This document shows, piece by piece, positions 9,450 to 18,647 of a stretch of 64,000 nucleotides of DNA. Every line of letters begins with the position of its first letter. Position 1 is the first letter of the stretch. Below the pieces are notes generated by a model. That model saw only the letters and a list, made by a program, of their open reading frames with translations, did not search any database and was not told the DNA's origin. Made by a program: the position numbers and the translations under genes. Source of the stretch: Xanthobacteraceae bacterium (lineage in GTDB: Bacteria > Pseudomonadota > Alphaproteobacteria > Rhizobiales > Xanthobacteraceae); the NCBI GenBank assembly GCA_031291445.1, contig JARLJA010000082.1, positions 1 to 64,000 of the forward strand, in the 5' to 3' direction.

Positions 9450-10414
9450 TGAAAATTATCCGGGGTGCGCCCCATCAACTCGATGAAGACGTCTTCCAGA
9501 GACGGCGCGCCGTGCTGCCAAATGAGGCCGCGCTGGTTGCGATAGGGCGCGATCGAGGCCTCCAGCGCCGCGAGATCGCGCCCCGAGATGTGCAGGCTGG
9601 TGCCGAACGGCGCCACCATGTCGACGCCCGGCTTGCCAGCGAGCGCGACGGCGAGGTGATGCAGGTCCGGCCCCGTGACCGTGTAGGTCGTCAGCTTCGA
9701 TTTCGCGATCACCGCCTCGACCGTGCCGTGAACCAGCAGATTGCCGTAGGCGATGTAGGCGATCTCGTGGCAGCGCTCGGCTTCGTCCATGTAATGCGTC
9801 GAGACCAGCACGGTGAGGCCCTCCGCCGCGAGATCGTGGATCTGGGTCCAGAAATCGCGCCGCGCCTTGGGGTCGACACCGGCGGTCGGCTCGTCGAGCA
9901 GCAGCAGTTCGGGCCCCGGCAGCGTGCAGGCGCCGAGCGCCAGCCGCTGCTTCCAGCCGCCCGACAGTTCGCCCGCGAGCTGGCCTTCGCGGCCGACCAG
10001 ACCGAGCCGCCGGATCATGTCGCGCGCCGCGTCGCGCGGATGCGGCACCGCGTAAAGCCGGGCGACGAATTCAAGGTTCTCGCGCACCGACAGGTCCTGG
10101 TACAGGCTGAAGCGCTGCGTCATGTAGCCGACCCGGCGCTTGATCTTGTCGGACTCGGTCAGGATGTCGAAGCCGAGACAGGTGCCGGTGCCGCTGTCCG
10201 GGGTCAAAAGCCCGCACAGCATGCGGATGGTGGTGGTCTTGCCCGAGCCATTGGGGCCGAGAAAGCCGTAGATCGAGCCGCGCTTGACCTGCATCGACAG
10301 GTCGCGCACCACGACGCGGTCGCCGAAGGACTTGGTCAGCCCCGACACCTCGATGGCGATTTCGGCCTGCGCCGGCGCGGCGGGGGGCGCTGCGGATGAC
10401 ACGGGCTCGGGCAT
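9446..10414 (-). CDS. ABC transporter ATP-binding protein (YbhF-like)
   Basis: The 322-residue ATPase has Walker A GPNGSGKTT (residues 53-61), the Q-loop region YMTQRFSLYQDLSVREN, signature LSGGWKQRL, Walker B LLLLDEP and H-loop STHYMDEAERC. A C-terminal extension of about 80 residues (KLTTYTVTG to TPDNFQ) is typical of drug and multisubstrate ABC-2 exporters. It powers the permease encoded directly downstream. The N-terminus has a Pro/Ala-rich extension of about 18 residues. Confidence 0.92.
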   Translation of the reverse strand: MPEPVSSAAPPAAPAQAEIAIEVSGLTKSFGDRVVVRDLSMQVKRGSIYGFLGPNGSGKTTTIRMLCGLLTPDSGTGTCLGFDILTESDKIKRRVGYMTQRFSLYQDLSVRENLEFVARLYAVPHPRDAARDMIRRLGLVGREGQLAGELSGGWKQRLALGACTLPGPELLLLDEPTAGVDPKARRDFWTQIHDLAAEGLTVLVSTHYMDEAERCHEIAYIAYGNLLVHGTVEAVIAKSKLTTYTVTGPDLHHLAVALAGKPGVDMVAPFGTSLHISGRDLAALEASIAPYRNQRGLIWQHGAPSLEDVFIELMGRTPDNFQ

Positions 10415-10420
10415 GGCCCC

Positions 10421-11215
10421 TCAGCTTCCTTTCGGAACCGACGCGACCGTCTTCGGGATCGGCGTGACGGTGATCGGCTGGCCGACCCGCAGCATGCCGG
10501 GCTTGTTGGGCCGCGCCTGGATCAGGTAGACCAGCTTGACCCGCTCCTCGAGGCTGTAGATCACCGGCGGAGTGTATTCGGCGGTGGTCGAGATGAAGTA
10601 GATCTTCGCGCTGAGATCGGCCGCGCAGCCGTCGCAGCTCATGCGGACGTCGTCGCCGAGCGCGAAGCCCGGTAGGCTCGCCTCGGGAACGTAGAAGCGG
10701 ATCTTCATGTTGCCCGGCGGCATGATCGACAGCACCGGCCGCTGCGCGCCGACGGTCTCGCCTTCGCGGAAATAGATCTGCTGGACAGCGCCGGCGATCG
10801 GCGCGTAGCCGCTGCGGCGCGCCAGCCGCGTCTGCGAGGTGTTGACGCGCGCCTCGGCGACGCGCAGATCCGCCACCGCGGCATCGAGCGCCATCTGGGT
10901 GCCTGATCCGGTCCTGGCCAGCGAGCTGGCGCGGTCGAAGGTCTGCTTGGCGTTGGCCAGCGTCGCCTTGTTCTGGTTGAGGTCGGCCTGCTGCAGGTCG
11001 TCGTCAAGCGAGAACAGCAGCATGCCGGGTTTGACCTCGTCGCCCTCGCGCACGGTGAGCTTGACCACGCGGCCGAATTCGTCCGGGCTGACGAAGATCA
11101 TGTCGGCCTCGACCCAGCCCTGAAAGCTCGGCGGGCCCTTCTCGCCGCAGCCGGCGAGCGCGAGTCCGAGTGTGAGCGCAGCGACCACGCGCATGAGCAG
11201 GCGTGACGGCATCAT
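10421..11215 (-). CDS. HlyD-family membrane-fusion lipoprotein of an ABC exporter
   Basis: The 264-residue periplasmic adaptor has a lipobox LALAGC with Cys23, so it should be lipidated. It then has biotinyl-lipoyl-like halves (GWVEADMIFVSPDEFGRVVKLTVREGDEVKPG and YAPIAGAVQQIYFREGETV) flanking a helical hairpin of about 60 residues, and a beta-barrel segment. It would link the inner-membrane permease to an outer-membrane channel not encoded here. The start overlaps the stop of the TetR gene as ATGA, so regulator and exporter form one operon. Confidence 0.88.
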   Translation of the reverse strand: MMPSRLLMRVVAALTLGLALAGCGEKGPPSFQGWVEADMIFVSPDEFGRVVKLTVREGDEVKPGMLLFSLDDDLQQADLNQNKATLANAKQTFDRASSLARTGSGTQMALDAAVADLRVAEARVNTSQTRLARRSGYAPIAGAVQQIYFREGETVGAQRPVLSIMPPGNMKIRFYVPEASLPGFALGDDVRMSCDGCAADLSAKIYFISTTAEYTPPVIYSLEERVKLVYLIQARPNKPGMLRVGQPITVTPIPKTVASVPKGS

Positions 11216-11886
11216 GGGCTGCTCCGTGGTCCGAAGATGATGTCGAGATGGGCCCGCAGCATCGCCGCGGCGTCCAGCGGCGCGTAGCGCGCGAACAGGC
11301 CCTGCCAGACGATGGCCACCATCGCCGGCGCCACCACCAGCTGGGGAAAGCGCGCGAGCGCCTCGTGGCGGATCTCGCCGCGGGCGATGCCGTATTCGAT
11401 CAGCCGGGTCATGCCGGCGAGCCCGCGCGCCACCACTTCGCGATAGTAGAATTCCGACAGCGCCGGAAAGCGCGGACCTTCGGCGATGATCAGGCGCAGG
11501 ATGTCGCCGCGCCGCGTGCCGGCGACCTCATTGACGAAGGTCTCCGCGAAACGCTCCAGCAATGCGCGCGCCGAGCCGCCCGCCTCCGGAGGCTGCGCGA
11601 TCCGTTCGATTAGCGGCACCAGCGCGGTCCGCACCAGTTCCTGGAACAGCGCTTCCTTGTCCTGGAAGTGGAGATAGATCGTGCCCTTGGCGACGCCGGC
11701 GCGGCGGGCGACGTCGTCGAGCCGCGTCGCCGCGAAGCCGCGCGCGGTGAATTCATCGAACGCCGCCTGGGTGATCGCCGCCCGGCGCTGCTCGGCACCG
11801 GCGCCGCGCCGGTTTGTGGTCGCCCGGCGCGGCGCTGTCGGCGTCGACTTGGGAGCTGTCCGGGTCCTGGAAGGCGTGGAACTCAT
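11212..11886 (-). CDS. TetR/AcrR-family repressor of the downstream exporter operon
   Basis: The 224-residue regulator has a basic, disordered N-terminus of about 30 residues and then the TetR helix-turn-helix (RRAAITQAAFDEFTARGFAATRLDDVARRAGVAKGTIYLHFQDKEALF). The C-terminal helices would bind an inducer. It is first in the operon tetR-HlyD-ATPase-permease, with ATGA overlap to the next gene. A perfect 20-base palindrome lies nine bases upstream of the start codon, consistent with autorepression. No good ribosome-binding site separates palindrome and start. Confidence 0.9.
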   Translation of the reverse strand: MSSTPSRTRTAPKSTPTAPRRATTNRRGAGAEQRRAAITQAAFDEFTARGFAATRLDDVARRAGVAKGTIYLHFQDKEALFQELVRTALVPLIERIAQPPEAGGSARALLERFAETFVNEVAGTRRGDILRLIIAEGPRFPALSEFYYREVVARGLAGMTRLIEYGIARGEIRHEALARFPQLVVAPAMVAIVWQGLFARYAPLDAAAMLRAHLDIIFGPRSSP

Positions 11887-11895
11887 GTATGTATC

Positions 11896-11915
11896 ATGAC
11901 TGACCGGTCAGTCAT
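11896..11915. promoter_or_regulatory. TetR operator: perfect 20-base palindrome
   Basis: The sequence ATGACTGACCGGTCAGTCAT is fully self-complementary and sits directly upstream of the tetR start. TGACCGGTCA-type sites are classic for this family. Binding here would block transcription of the whole exporter operon. Confidence 0.85.
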
Positions 11916-12069
11916 TTTCAAGCAGGCATTTCGGCCGCGGCGCCATGAGCCACGAACGCCGATAAAGCGCCTTGATTTCAATCGAGTGAGGCGCGCGCGA
12001 TCTGGCTGCGGAGAGCCCGGGCACGCTCCGGTGACGACAATGGCCCTGCCCCCGAGCCCGTCGCGCCCA

Positions 12070-12525
12070 TCAATCCATGATCGGCGCCGCGTGTGCCTCG
12101 GCATTCCCCGAAGCGGCGAGGCGATCAAGCGTGGCCTTCAATCCAACCGTGTCCGGGCAGATCACCAGTCGGGTTGCCCGTCCCCATCGCAACTGCAGAA
12201 CGTGAACGCCTCGGTTGGACGTCATGACCCCATCGGTCCCCGAGTTGGTCTCGGTCCACTCCGCGAGGACGAGCGTCTTCCAGGGCCCGCCGCTGACCAC
12301 CACCCGCCCCACCTCGAACCGAATGTCCGGCAGCAGGCGGTAGAGACGCTCATACCATCGGCGGGTCGCCGCCAGCGTGTGCCTCGACCCGCTCAGGGCA
12401 TGGTTCTCGCCGAGAAACGAATGTTCGAAGCGCGGCGCAAAGGCCCGCAGCACCGGCTCGGCGTCGCCACGATTGACGGCGTCAAACAGCGCACGAACGC
12501 GGCGGACGACAATCACGTGGTACAT
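12070..12525 (-). CDS. SnoaL-like (NTF2-fold) protein
   Basis: The 151-residue product has the NTF2/SnoaL pattern: helical start RVRALFDAVNRGDAEPVLRAFAPRFEHSFLG, then WYERLYRLLPDIRFEVGRVVVSGGPWKTLVLAEWTET and GVHVLQLRWGRATRLVICPDT. Members include polyketide cyclases and small-molecule isomerases, and the substrate here is unknown. GAGGAGG five bases before the ATG supports the start. It is transcribed divergently from an HxlR regulator that probably controls it. Confidence 0.8.
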   Translation of the reverse strand: MYHVIVVRRVRALFDAVNRGDAEPVLRAFAPRFEHSFLGENHALSGSRHTLAATRRWYERLYRLLPDIRFEVGRVVVSGGPWKTLVLAEWTETNSGTDGVMTSNRGVHVLQLRWGRATRLVICPDTVGLKATLDRLAASGNAEAHAAPIMD

Positions 12526-12544
12526 GCCGCCTCCTCGAGTTCAT

Positions 12545-12578
12545 TCATTGAACTTATATATCGGATTGAGTTCAATGA
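12545..12578. promoter_or_regulatory. Inverted repeat in the SnoaL/HxlR divergent promoter
   Basis: The arms TCATTGAAC (12545-12553) and GTTCAATGA (12570-12578) are exact reverse complements spaced by 16 bases, with an AT-rich TATATATC core that could serve as a -10 region. The position between two divergent starts fits an HxlR binding site. Confidence 0.65.
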
Positions 12579-12600
12579 CGCAACTGAGTAGGCTTGGACC

Positions 12601-13119
12601 ATGGAAAGAACCAGCTTTGCGCACATGCGCTGCTCGTTGGCCCGCGGCCTCGAACTGATCGGCGACTGGTGGTCGCCCCTCATCATTCGCGACCTGTTCC
12701 TGGGACTCTCGCGGTTCGATGAACTGGTCGAAGACCTCGGCATCTCGCGCAATCTGTTGACGCGACGGCTCAAGTCCCTGGCAGCGAACGGGATTGTCGA
12801 GCGGACGGCCTATCAGCAGAAGCCCGCACGCTACGCTTATCGTCTGACCGAAGCCGGACGCGATCTCGTGCCGGCCATTCTCGCGCTCACCGCATGGGGC
12901 GACCGCTGGGCACGGCCACGCGAAGGCAGCCCCATCCTGTTCGTGCACACGACGTGCGGCCACCGGTTCGAGCCGCGCGTGACGTGCTCGGCTTGCACGG
13001 AACCGGTCACGGCCGAGACCGTGACGGCGATTGCCGGACCGGGCGGAGCAGCAAGACCTGGAACGAAACTGGTGGCAAGGCGCCTTCACAGCCCAGCACC
13101 GGTCGCGGCCATCAAATAG
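12601..13119 (+). CDS. HxlR-family transcriptional regulator
   Basis: The 172-residue protein has the HxlR winged helix: CSLARGLELIGDWWSPLIIRDLFLGLSRFDELVEDLGISRNLLTRRLKSLAANGIVERTAYQQKPARYAYRLTEAGRDL. After about residue 110 a C-terminal extension carries CGH and CSAC cysteine pairs, resembling a small zinc ribbon seen in one HxlR subgroup. It is divergent from the SnoaL-like gene across a 75-base region with an inverted repeat, so that gene is the likely target. The inducing signal is unknown. Confidence 0.87.
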   Translation: MERTSFAHMRCSLARGLELIGDWWSPLIIRDLFLGLSRFDELVEDLGISRNLLTRRLKSLAANGIVERTAYQQKPARYAYRLTEAGRDLVPAILALTAWGDRWARPREGSPILFVHTTCGHRFEPRVTCSACTEPVTAETVTAIAGPGGAARPGTKLVARRLHSPAPVAAIK

Positions 13120-13170
13120 GCCGCGCGGTGCGCCGCCCGCTACTTACCGATCGTCGAACGGGTCGACCGC

Positions 13171-13560
13171 TCAGCCCTTTGCGTCGCAGGCCCAGGCGCG
13201 GATCACGCATTCCTTGCCGCCGTACTGGTAGCAGTACCTGGTCGCGGCATTGAGCGCGCTGGAGATGTGCGGCGCCACCGCCTGGCCGAACGAGCCGCAG
13301 GGATTGGCCATGTCGACGGCAAACGCGGCGCACGACCGGCTCATGGTGATGGTGGAGCAGTCGCCCTTGCACTGCTTGCGCGCGGCGGCCACCGCCGCGG
13401 CCTGCGCCGGATAGTCGATGGCCTGGCCGAAGGTCCCGCATTTTCCGATGGCGAGCGCTCCCGCGGCAAACGCCGTTCCCGGCATGGGAGCCGCGGCGGC
13501 GACGGACACGATGATGGCAATGATGGCGCGGCGGCGCCAGGCCGATACACTTACGAACAT
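13171..13560 (-). CDS. Secreted DUF4189-like cysteine-containing protein
   Basis: The product, about 129 residues, starts with a signal peptide (RRRAIIAIIVSVAAAAPMPGTAFA), followed by two repeats of the type GKCGTFGQAIDYP / NPCGSFGQAVAP with several cysteines (CKGDC, CYQY, KEC, WAC), as in DUF4189 proteins. It is probably periplasmic or secreted with disulphides. Start choice is uncertain: ATG at 13560 has a GGGGGAGGGG stretch immediately before it, while an in-frame ATG at 13584 adds eight residues. No functional partner is adjacent. Confidence 0.65.
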   Translation of the reverse strand: MFVSVSAWRRRAIIAIIVSVAAAAPMPGTAFAAGALAIGKCGTFGQAIDYPAQAAAVAAARKQCKGDCSTITMSRSCAAFAVDMANPCGSFGQAVAPHISSALNAATRYCYQYGGKECVIRAWACDAKG

Positions 13561-13746
13561 CCCCTCCCCCGAGGTCACGCGCATGATCCGGGACCGTCGA
13601 TCCCGGTTGCCCCGAGCGGGTCATGCGATTCCTGAACGGCGGAGCGCGACGACGACTCGACGCCGCCTCGCGCTCGCGGCGGCCACTCTAGGGGCAGGTC
13701 GTTTCAACTTGGTTTACAGGTTGCAAATGCGACCCGACAACGGACC

Positions 13747-15351
13747 TCAGCCGCGCCGCGCCTCGTCCAGCGCCTCGGGGGTGTCGATGTCGAGGAAGGC
13801 GCTCTGCCCCTCGACCGCGACCTCGGCCACCGCCTCGGCATGGCGTTCGATCAGGTGGCGCGCGCCGATGTCGCCGTCGAGCGTCATCAGTTCGGCGAAG
13901 AAGCGCCGCGACCACAGAACCGGGTTGCCGCGCCGGCCTTCGCTGACCGGCAGCGTGATCAGCGCGCCGCGATCGGGCGCGAAGCCCTCGATCAGCCGGT
14001 CGATCAGCGTGGCGTCGACCAGCGGCATGTCGCCGAGGCAGACGATGGCGCCGTCGGCGTCGCCATGCACCGCACCGATGCCGGTCTTGACCGAGCTGGC
14101 GAGGCCGGCGGCGAAACGCGGGTTGTGCGCGAAGGTGACGTCGAGGCCCTCGAGCGCGCGACGGACCTCGGCGGCCTGATGCCCGGTCACCACCACCACC
14201 GACGACGCCTTCGACGCCAGCGCCTGCTCGGCGACGATGCGCACCAGGGGCTTGCCGCCGAGTTCGGCCAGGAGCTTGTTGGGCCCGCCCATCCGGGTCG
14301 AGCGTCCGGCCGCCAGCACCACCGCGGCGACGTTGCGGTTGCCGTCGCTGCCGGCCGGGTTGCGCGGCTGCGGCCGGGTGACGATTTCCATCAGGAGGCC
14401 GCCGACGCCGAGCCCCATGATGTCCGTGCGCGACACCGGCAACCCCGCCAAGAGCCGCACCAGCACCCAGTCGAAGCCGTTCTCGGTCGGCGAGCGCGCG
14501 CAGCCCGGCGCGCCGACGATGGCGCGCTGGCCGACGTGGCCGATCAGCAGCAGGTTGCCCGGGTCCACCGGCATGCCGAACTGATCGATGGCGCCGCCGA
14601 CGCGCTCGATCGCCGCCGGAATCACGTCGCGGCGATCGGCGATGGCGGACGCGCCGAACACGATCACCAGTTCGGCGCCAAGCGCGAGCAACTCGTCGAT
14701 CGCCGCCGCGAGCTCGGCCTCGCCGTGGGGCACCCGCCGCTCGGCGATGATCTCGGCGCCGGCCGGCGCCAGCCGTTCCCGGGTCACCCGCAGGGTCTTG
14801 TCGATCACCTTCGGCGCCAGCCCCGGCAGGGTGGTCGACACCACCCCGACCCGGCGCACCACGAACGGCGCGACCCGCAGCGTCTCGGGCGACACCGCGG
14901 CGACGGCGGCATCGCGCAGCGCCGCCGGAATCCCGAACGGAATGATCTTGACGGTTGCGATCATCTCGCCCGCCACCACCGCCCTGAACGCCGGCAGGGT
15001 CGCGAGCGTGATCGCCTCGTCGACGGTGTTGATGCGGTCGACCGCGCCGCGATCGATCATCAGCACGCCGGCATGGGCGGCGAACAGGTTGGCGCGCCCG
15101 GTCACCGCGCGTTCGACCACCGCGCCGTCGCCGGCGACGGCGGCGGCGATCGAGGCGGCGGCGACGTCCTCGGACACGTCGCTGGCCTCGAGCCGCGCCA
15201 CCACGATGTCGCCGACCCCGGCGCGGGTCAGCGCCTCGGCCTCGCGCTCACCGACCGTGGTGCCCTTCTTCAGCACCAGCGAACCGCTGCGGATGGTGTG
15301 AACGGTGACGCCGCCGACGGCATCCGCCGGTGCAACGGGGCCGAATTTCAT
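13747..15351 (-). CDS. Fused MoeA-like molybdopterin-binding and MobA-like nucleotidyltransferase protein
   Basis: The 534-residue protein joins a molybdopterin-binding (MoeA/MogA-like) region (residues 1 to about 335, including VGVVSTTLPG and ELVIVFGASAIADRRDVIPAAI) to a MobA-like nucleotidyltransferase domain (340-534: VVLAAGRSTRMGGPNK, CLGDMPLVD, GRRGNPVLW). It likely makes or hands over the cytidylated molybdenum cofactor used by enzymes of the xanthine oxidase/CO dehydrogenase family. Its ATG overlaps the stop of the XdhC gene (ATGA), placing it as the last gene of the cox-type operon. Confidence 0.87.
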   Translation of the reverse strand: MKFGPVAPADAVGGVTVHTIRSGSLVLKKGTTVGEREAEALTRAGVGDIVVARLEASDVSEDVAAASIAAAVAGDGAVVERAVTGRANLFAAHAGVLMIDRGAVDRINTVDEAITLATLPAFRAVVAGEMIATVKIIPFGIPAALRDAAVAAVSPETLRVAPFVVRRVGVVSTTLPGLAPKVIDKTLRVTRERLAPAGAEIIAERRVPHGEAELAAAIDELLALGAELVIVFGASAIADRRDVIPAAIERVGGAIDQFGMPVDPGNLLLIGHVGQRAIVGAPGCARSPTENGFDWVLVRLLAGLPVSRTDIMGLGVGGLLMEIVTRPQPRNPAGSDGNRNVAAVVLAAGRSTRMGGPNKLLAELGGKPLVRIVAEQALASKASSVVVVTGHQAAEVRRALEGLDVTFAHNPRFAAGLASSVKTGIGAVHGDADGAIVCLGDMPLVDATLIDRLIEGFAPDRGALITLPVSEGRRGNPVLWSRRFFAELMTLDGDIGARHLIERHAEAVAEVAVEGQSAFLDIDTPEALDEARRG

Positions 15352-16073
15352 GCTGCGGTCCCGGTCACGGCGGCCGCGGGCGCGTGGCCCGCCTCGCGCG
15401 GCAGGCGCAGCACGGCGGTGATCTCGGCCATGATCGCCACCGCGATCTCCGCCGGCGACACCGCGCCGATGGCGAGCCCGATCGGGGAATGGATCCGCGC
15501 CAGCGCCGCCTCGGAGGCGCCTTGCGCCTTCAGCCGCTCGACCCGCTTGGCGTGGGTTTTGCGCGAGCCCAGCGCGCCGATGTAGAAGCACTCGCGCGCC
15601 AGCGCGTGCAGCAGCGCCGGATCGTCGATCTTGGGATCGTGGGTCAGCGCCACGAAAGCGGTGTAGCGATCGATATTGAGCGGCGGCAGCGCGGCATCGG
15701 GCCACTCGGCGATCAAGGCGATGTCGGGAAACCGCTCGGGCGAAGCGAACGCGGTGCGCGGATCGACGATGGTGACGTCGTAGTCGAGCGAACGGGCGAG
15801 CGGCGCCAGCGCCTGGCTGATGTGGACGGCGCCGGTGACGACGAGACGCGCCACCGGCGCGTGGACGGTGAGAAACAGCTTGCGGCCGGCGGCCTCGATC
15901 ATGCCGCTCTTGCCCATGCGCAACTGCCGGTCGAGTTCGGCGGCGAGCGGGTCGCCGGCGAAGTCCGCGATCTTGACCAGGCGCTGGGCGCCGGTCGGCA
16001 CCTCCGTCACCACGATCACGGGCCGGCGCGCGGCGCGCTCGGCGTTCAGTTCGGCAAGCAGTTCGTTTTTCAA
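15348..16073 (-). CDS. XdhC/CoxF-like maturation factor, Rossmann-fold half
   Basis: The 241-residue product contains a short N-terminal piece (RPVIVVTEVPTGAQRLVKI) and the XdhC C-terminal Rossmann domain: LVVTGAVHISQALAPLARSLDYDVTIVDPR, FVALTHDPKIDDPALL, FYIGALGSRKTHAKRVERL and IHSPIGLAIGAVSPAEIAVAIMAEI. XdhC proteins sulphurate or insert molybdenum cofactor into hydroxylases. The start is taken as TTG at 16073 (LKNELL), with no strong Shine-Dalgarno, so it is uncertain. Its partner half is the preceding gene. Confidence 0.83.
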   Translation of the reverse strand: MKNELLAELNAERAARRPVIVVTEVPTGAQRLVKIADFAGDPLAAELDRQLRMGKSGMIEAAGRKLFLTVHAPVARLVVTGAVHISQALAPLARSLDYDVTIVDPRTAFASPERFPDIALIAEWPDAALPPLNIDRYTAFVALTHDPKIDDPALLHALARECFYIGALGSRKTHAKRVERLKAQGASEAALARIHSPIGLAIGAVSPAEIAVAIMAEITAVLRLPREAGHAPAAAVTGTAA

Positions 16074-16129
16074 GGCTGGCCCCGGGGAATGAGGATGGTG
16101 CGCGCCGGTGTGGCGTCGCGCGATTGGCC

Positions 16130-16453
16130 CTATCCGACCTTCTCGACGAAGACGCGGATGGTGCCGCCGCACGACAGGCCGACGTTCCAGGCGGTCTCGT
16201 CGGCGACGCCGAACTCCAGCATCCGGGGTTCGCCGCTGGCGATCACGTCGAGCGCCTCGGTGACGACCGCGCCCTCGACGCAGCCGCCCGACACCGATCC
16301 CAGGAAAGTGCCGTCGTCGTTGATCACCAGGTGCGACCCCGCCGGGCGCGGCGCCGACCCCCAGGTCTCCATGACGGTGGCGAGCGCGACGCCGTGGCCG
16401 GCGTTGCGCCACTGCTCGGCGGTCTTGAGAATATCGTCGTCGCGGCTGAGCAT
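16130..16453 (-). CDS. XdhC/CoxI-like maturation factor, N-terminal half
   Basis: The 107-residue protein matches the N-terminal XdhC domain: VALATVMETWGSAPRPAGSHLVI, GSVSGGCVEGAVVTEAL and LSCGGTIRVFVE, with the conserved Cys of SGGC and SCGG. In many genomes this domain is fused to the Rossmann half; here it is a separate gene 56 bases upstream of it. It follows the VWA-domain gene by 11 bases. Its role is molybdenum-cofactor maturation of a hydroxylase. Confidence 0.85.
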   Translation of the reverse strand: MLSRDDDILKTAEQWRNAGHGVALATVMETWGSAPRPAGSHLVINDDGTFLGSVSGGCVEGAVVTEALDVIASGEPRMLEFGVADETAWNVGLSCGGTIRVFVEKVG

Positions 16454-16464
16454 GGTATTTTCCC

Positions 16465-17661
16465 TCAGGCTACGGCCTGCGCCGCGAAGCGGTGGCCCTG
16501 CACGGGCGCCGACAGCGCGGCGACGAGCCCTTCGATGGATTCAAGATTGTGCACGGGGCGGAATTCGTCAACATGGGGTAGCATCATTTTGATGCCCTGG
16601 GCCTTGGCCTGGAAGCCCTCGTAGCGCAGCAGCGGATTGAGCCAGATCAGGCGCCGGCACGAGCGGTGCAGCCGGTCCATCTCGAAGGTCAGCCGGTCGT
16701 CGGCCTCGCGCTCCAGCCCGTCGGTGATCAGGAGCACGATGGCGCCCTGGGACAGCACCCGGCGGCCCCACAGCTTGTTGAAGGTGTGGAGCGAGCTGGC
16801 GATCCGGGTGCCGCCGGACCAGTCCTCGACCGCGCCGGTGCAGGCGGCGAGCGCCTCGTCGGGATCGCGGGCCCGCAGCGCCCGCGATACGTTGGTGAGC
16901 CGCGTGCCGAACAGGAACACCGAGACCCGCTTGCGGGCGTCGGTGATGGCGTGCAGGAACTGGAGGAACAGCCGCGTGTAGTCGCTCATCGAGCCCGAAA
17001 TGTCGAGCAGCGCCACGATCGGCGCCGGCTTGTCGATGCGCCCGAGCCGGCGGATGTCGACGATGTCGCCGCCGGTGCGCAGGCTGCCGCGCAGGGTGCG
17101 GCGCAGGTCGAAGCGGCTGCCCCTGGCGTCGGGCTTGAAGCGCCGCGTCCGCAGCTCGGCCTGCGGCAGCCGCATGGCGGCGACCGCGCGCACCGCTTCC
17201 GCGATCTCCGCCGCGCTCATCTGGGCGAAGTCCTTCTTCTGCAGGATCTCCCGGTCGGACATCGAGAGGCGGACGTCCTGCTCGACCTCCTCGGTCTCCT
17301 GCTGCGCCGCGTGCTGGGAAAAGGCTTCCTGGACCCGGCGCGCCGCCGCCGGCGGCGGTTTGCGCGCATGCTCGGGCAGCGGGATGGAATCGAGCATGCT
17401 CTCCCACGGCTGGTCGACCCGGAAGAACAGGTCGAAGCCTTGCGCGAACACCAGCATGTGCTCGTGGCGCTTGACGAAGATCGCCTGCAGGGTGGCGAAC
17501 ACGTCGGCGCGCCGGCCGATGTCGATCAGGCGCAGCGCCTGCAGCGCGTCGATCACCGCGCCCGGCCCCACCGGCACGCCCGCCGCGCGCAACGCACGGG
17601 CGAAGCCGACGATGTTGTCGGCGATCAGTCCGGTGACGGGGGATTGGGGTTGGTCGGGCAT
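16465..17661 (-). CDS. coxE: CoxE-like VWA-domain protein
   Basis: The 398-residue protein belongs to the CoxE group. Its N-terminal half is helical (FARALRAAGVPVGPGAVIDALQAL), and its C-terminal VWA domain has the metal-ion-dependent adhesion motif DISGSMS and a later LLITDGLE. In carboxidotrophs CoxE works with the CoxD MoxR-type ATPase to assemble the Mo-Cu centre of CO dehydrogenase. The MoxR gene lies 11 bases upstream here, which supports such a pair. Assignment to CO dehydrogenase rather than another hydroxylase is inferred from context. Confidence 0.88.
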   Translation of the reverse strand: MPDQPQSPVTGLIADNIVGFARALRAAGVPVGPGAVIDALQALRLIDIGRRADVFATLQAIFVKRHEHMLVFAQGFDLFFRVDQPWESMLDSIPLPEHARKPPPAAARRVQEAFSQHAAQQETEEVEQDVRLSMSDREILQKKDFAQMSAAEIAEAVRAVAAMRLPQAELRTRRFKPDARGSRFDLRRTLRGSLRTGGDIVDIRRLGRIDKPAPIVALLDISGSMSDYTRLFLQFLHAITDARKRVSVFLFGTRLTNVSRALRARDPDEALAACTGAVEDWSGGTRIASSLHTFNKLWGRRVLSQGAIVLLITDGLEREADDRLTFEMDRLHRSCRRLIWLNPLLRYEGFQAKAQGIKMMLPHVDEFRPVHNLESIEGLVAALSAPVQGHRFAAQAVA

Positions 17662-17672
17662 CGCGCTCCGCG

Positions 17673-18587
<915 letters not shown>

Positions 18588-18647
18588 GCCGCCTGCCGAT
18601 TCATCCTGATGAGGCGGGCGCCGCGCCCGTCTTGCGTGCTTGCCTGC

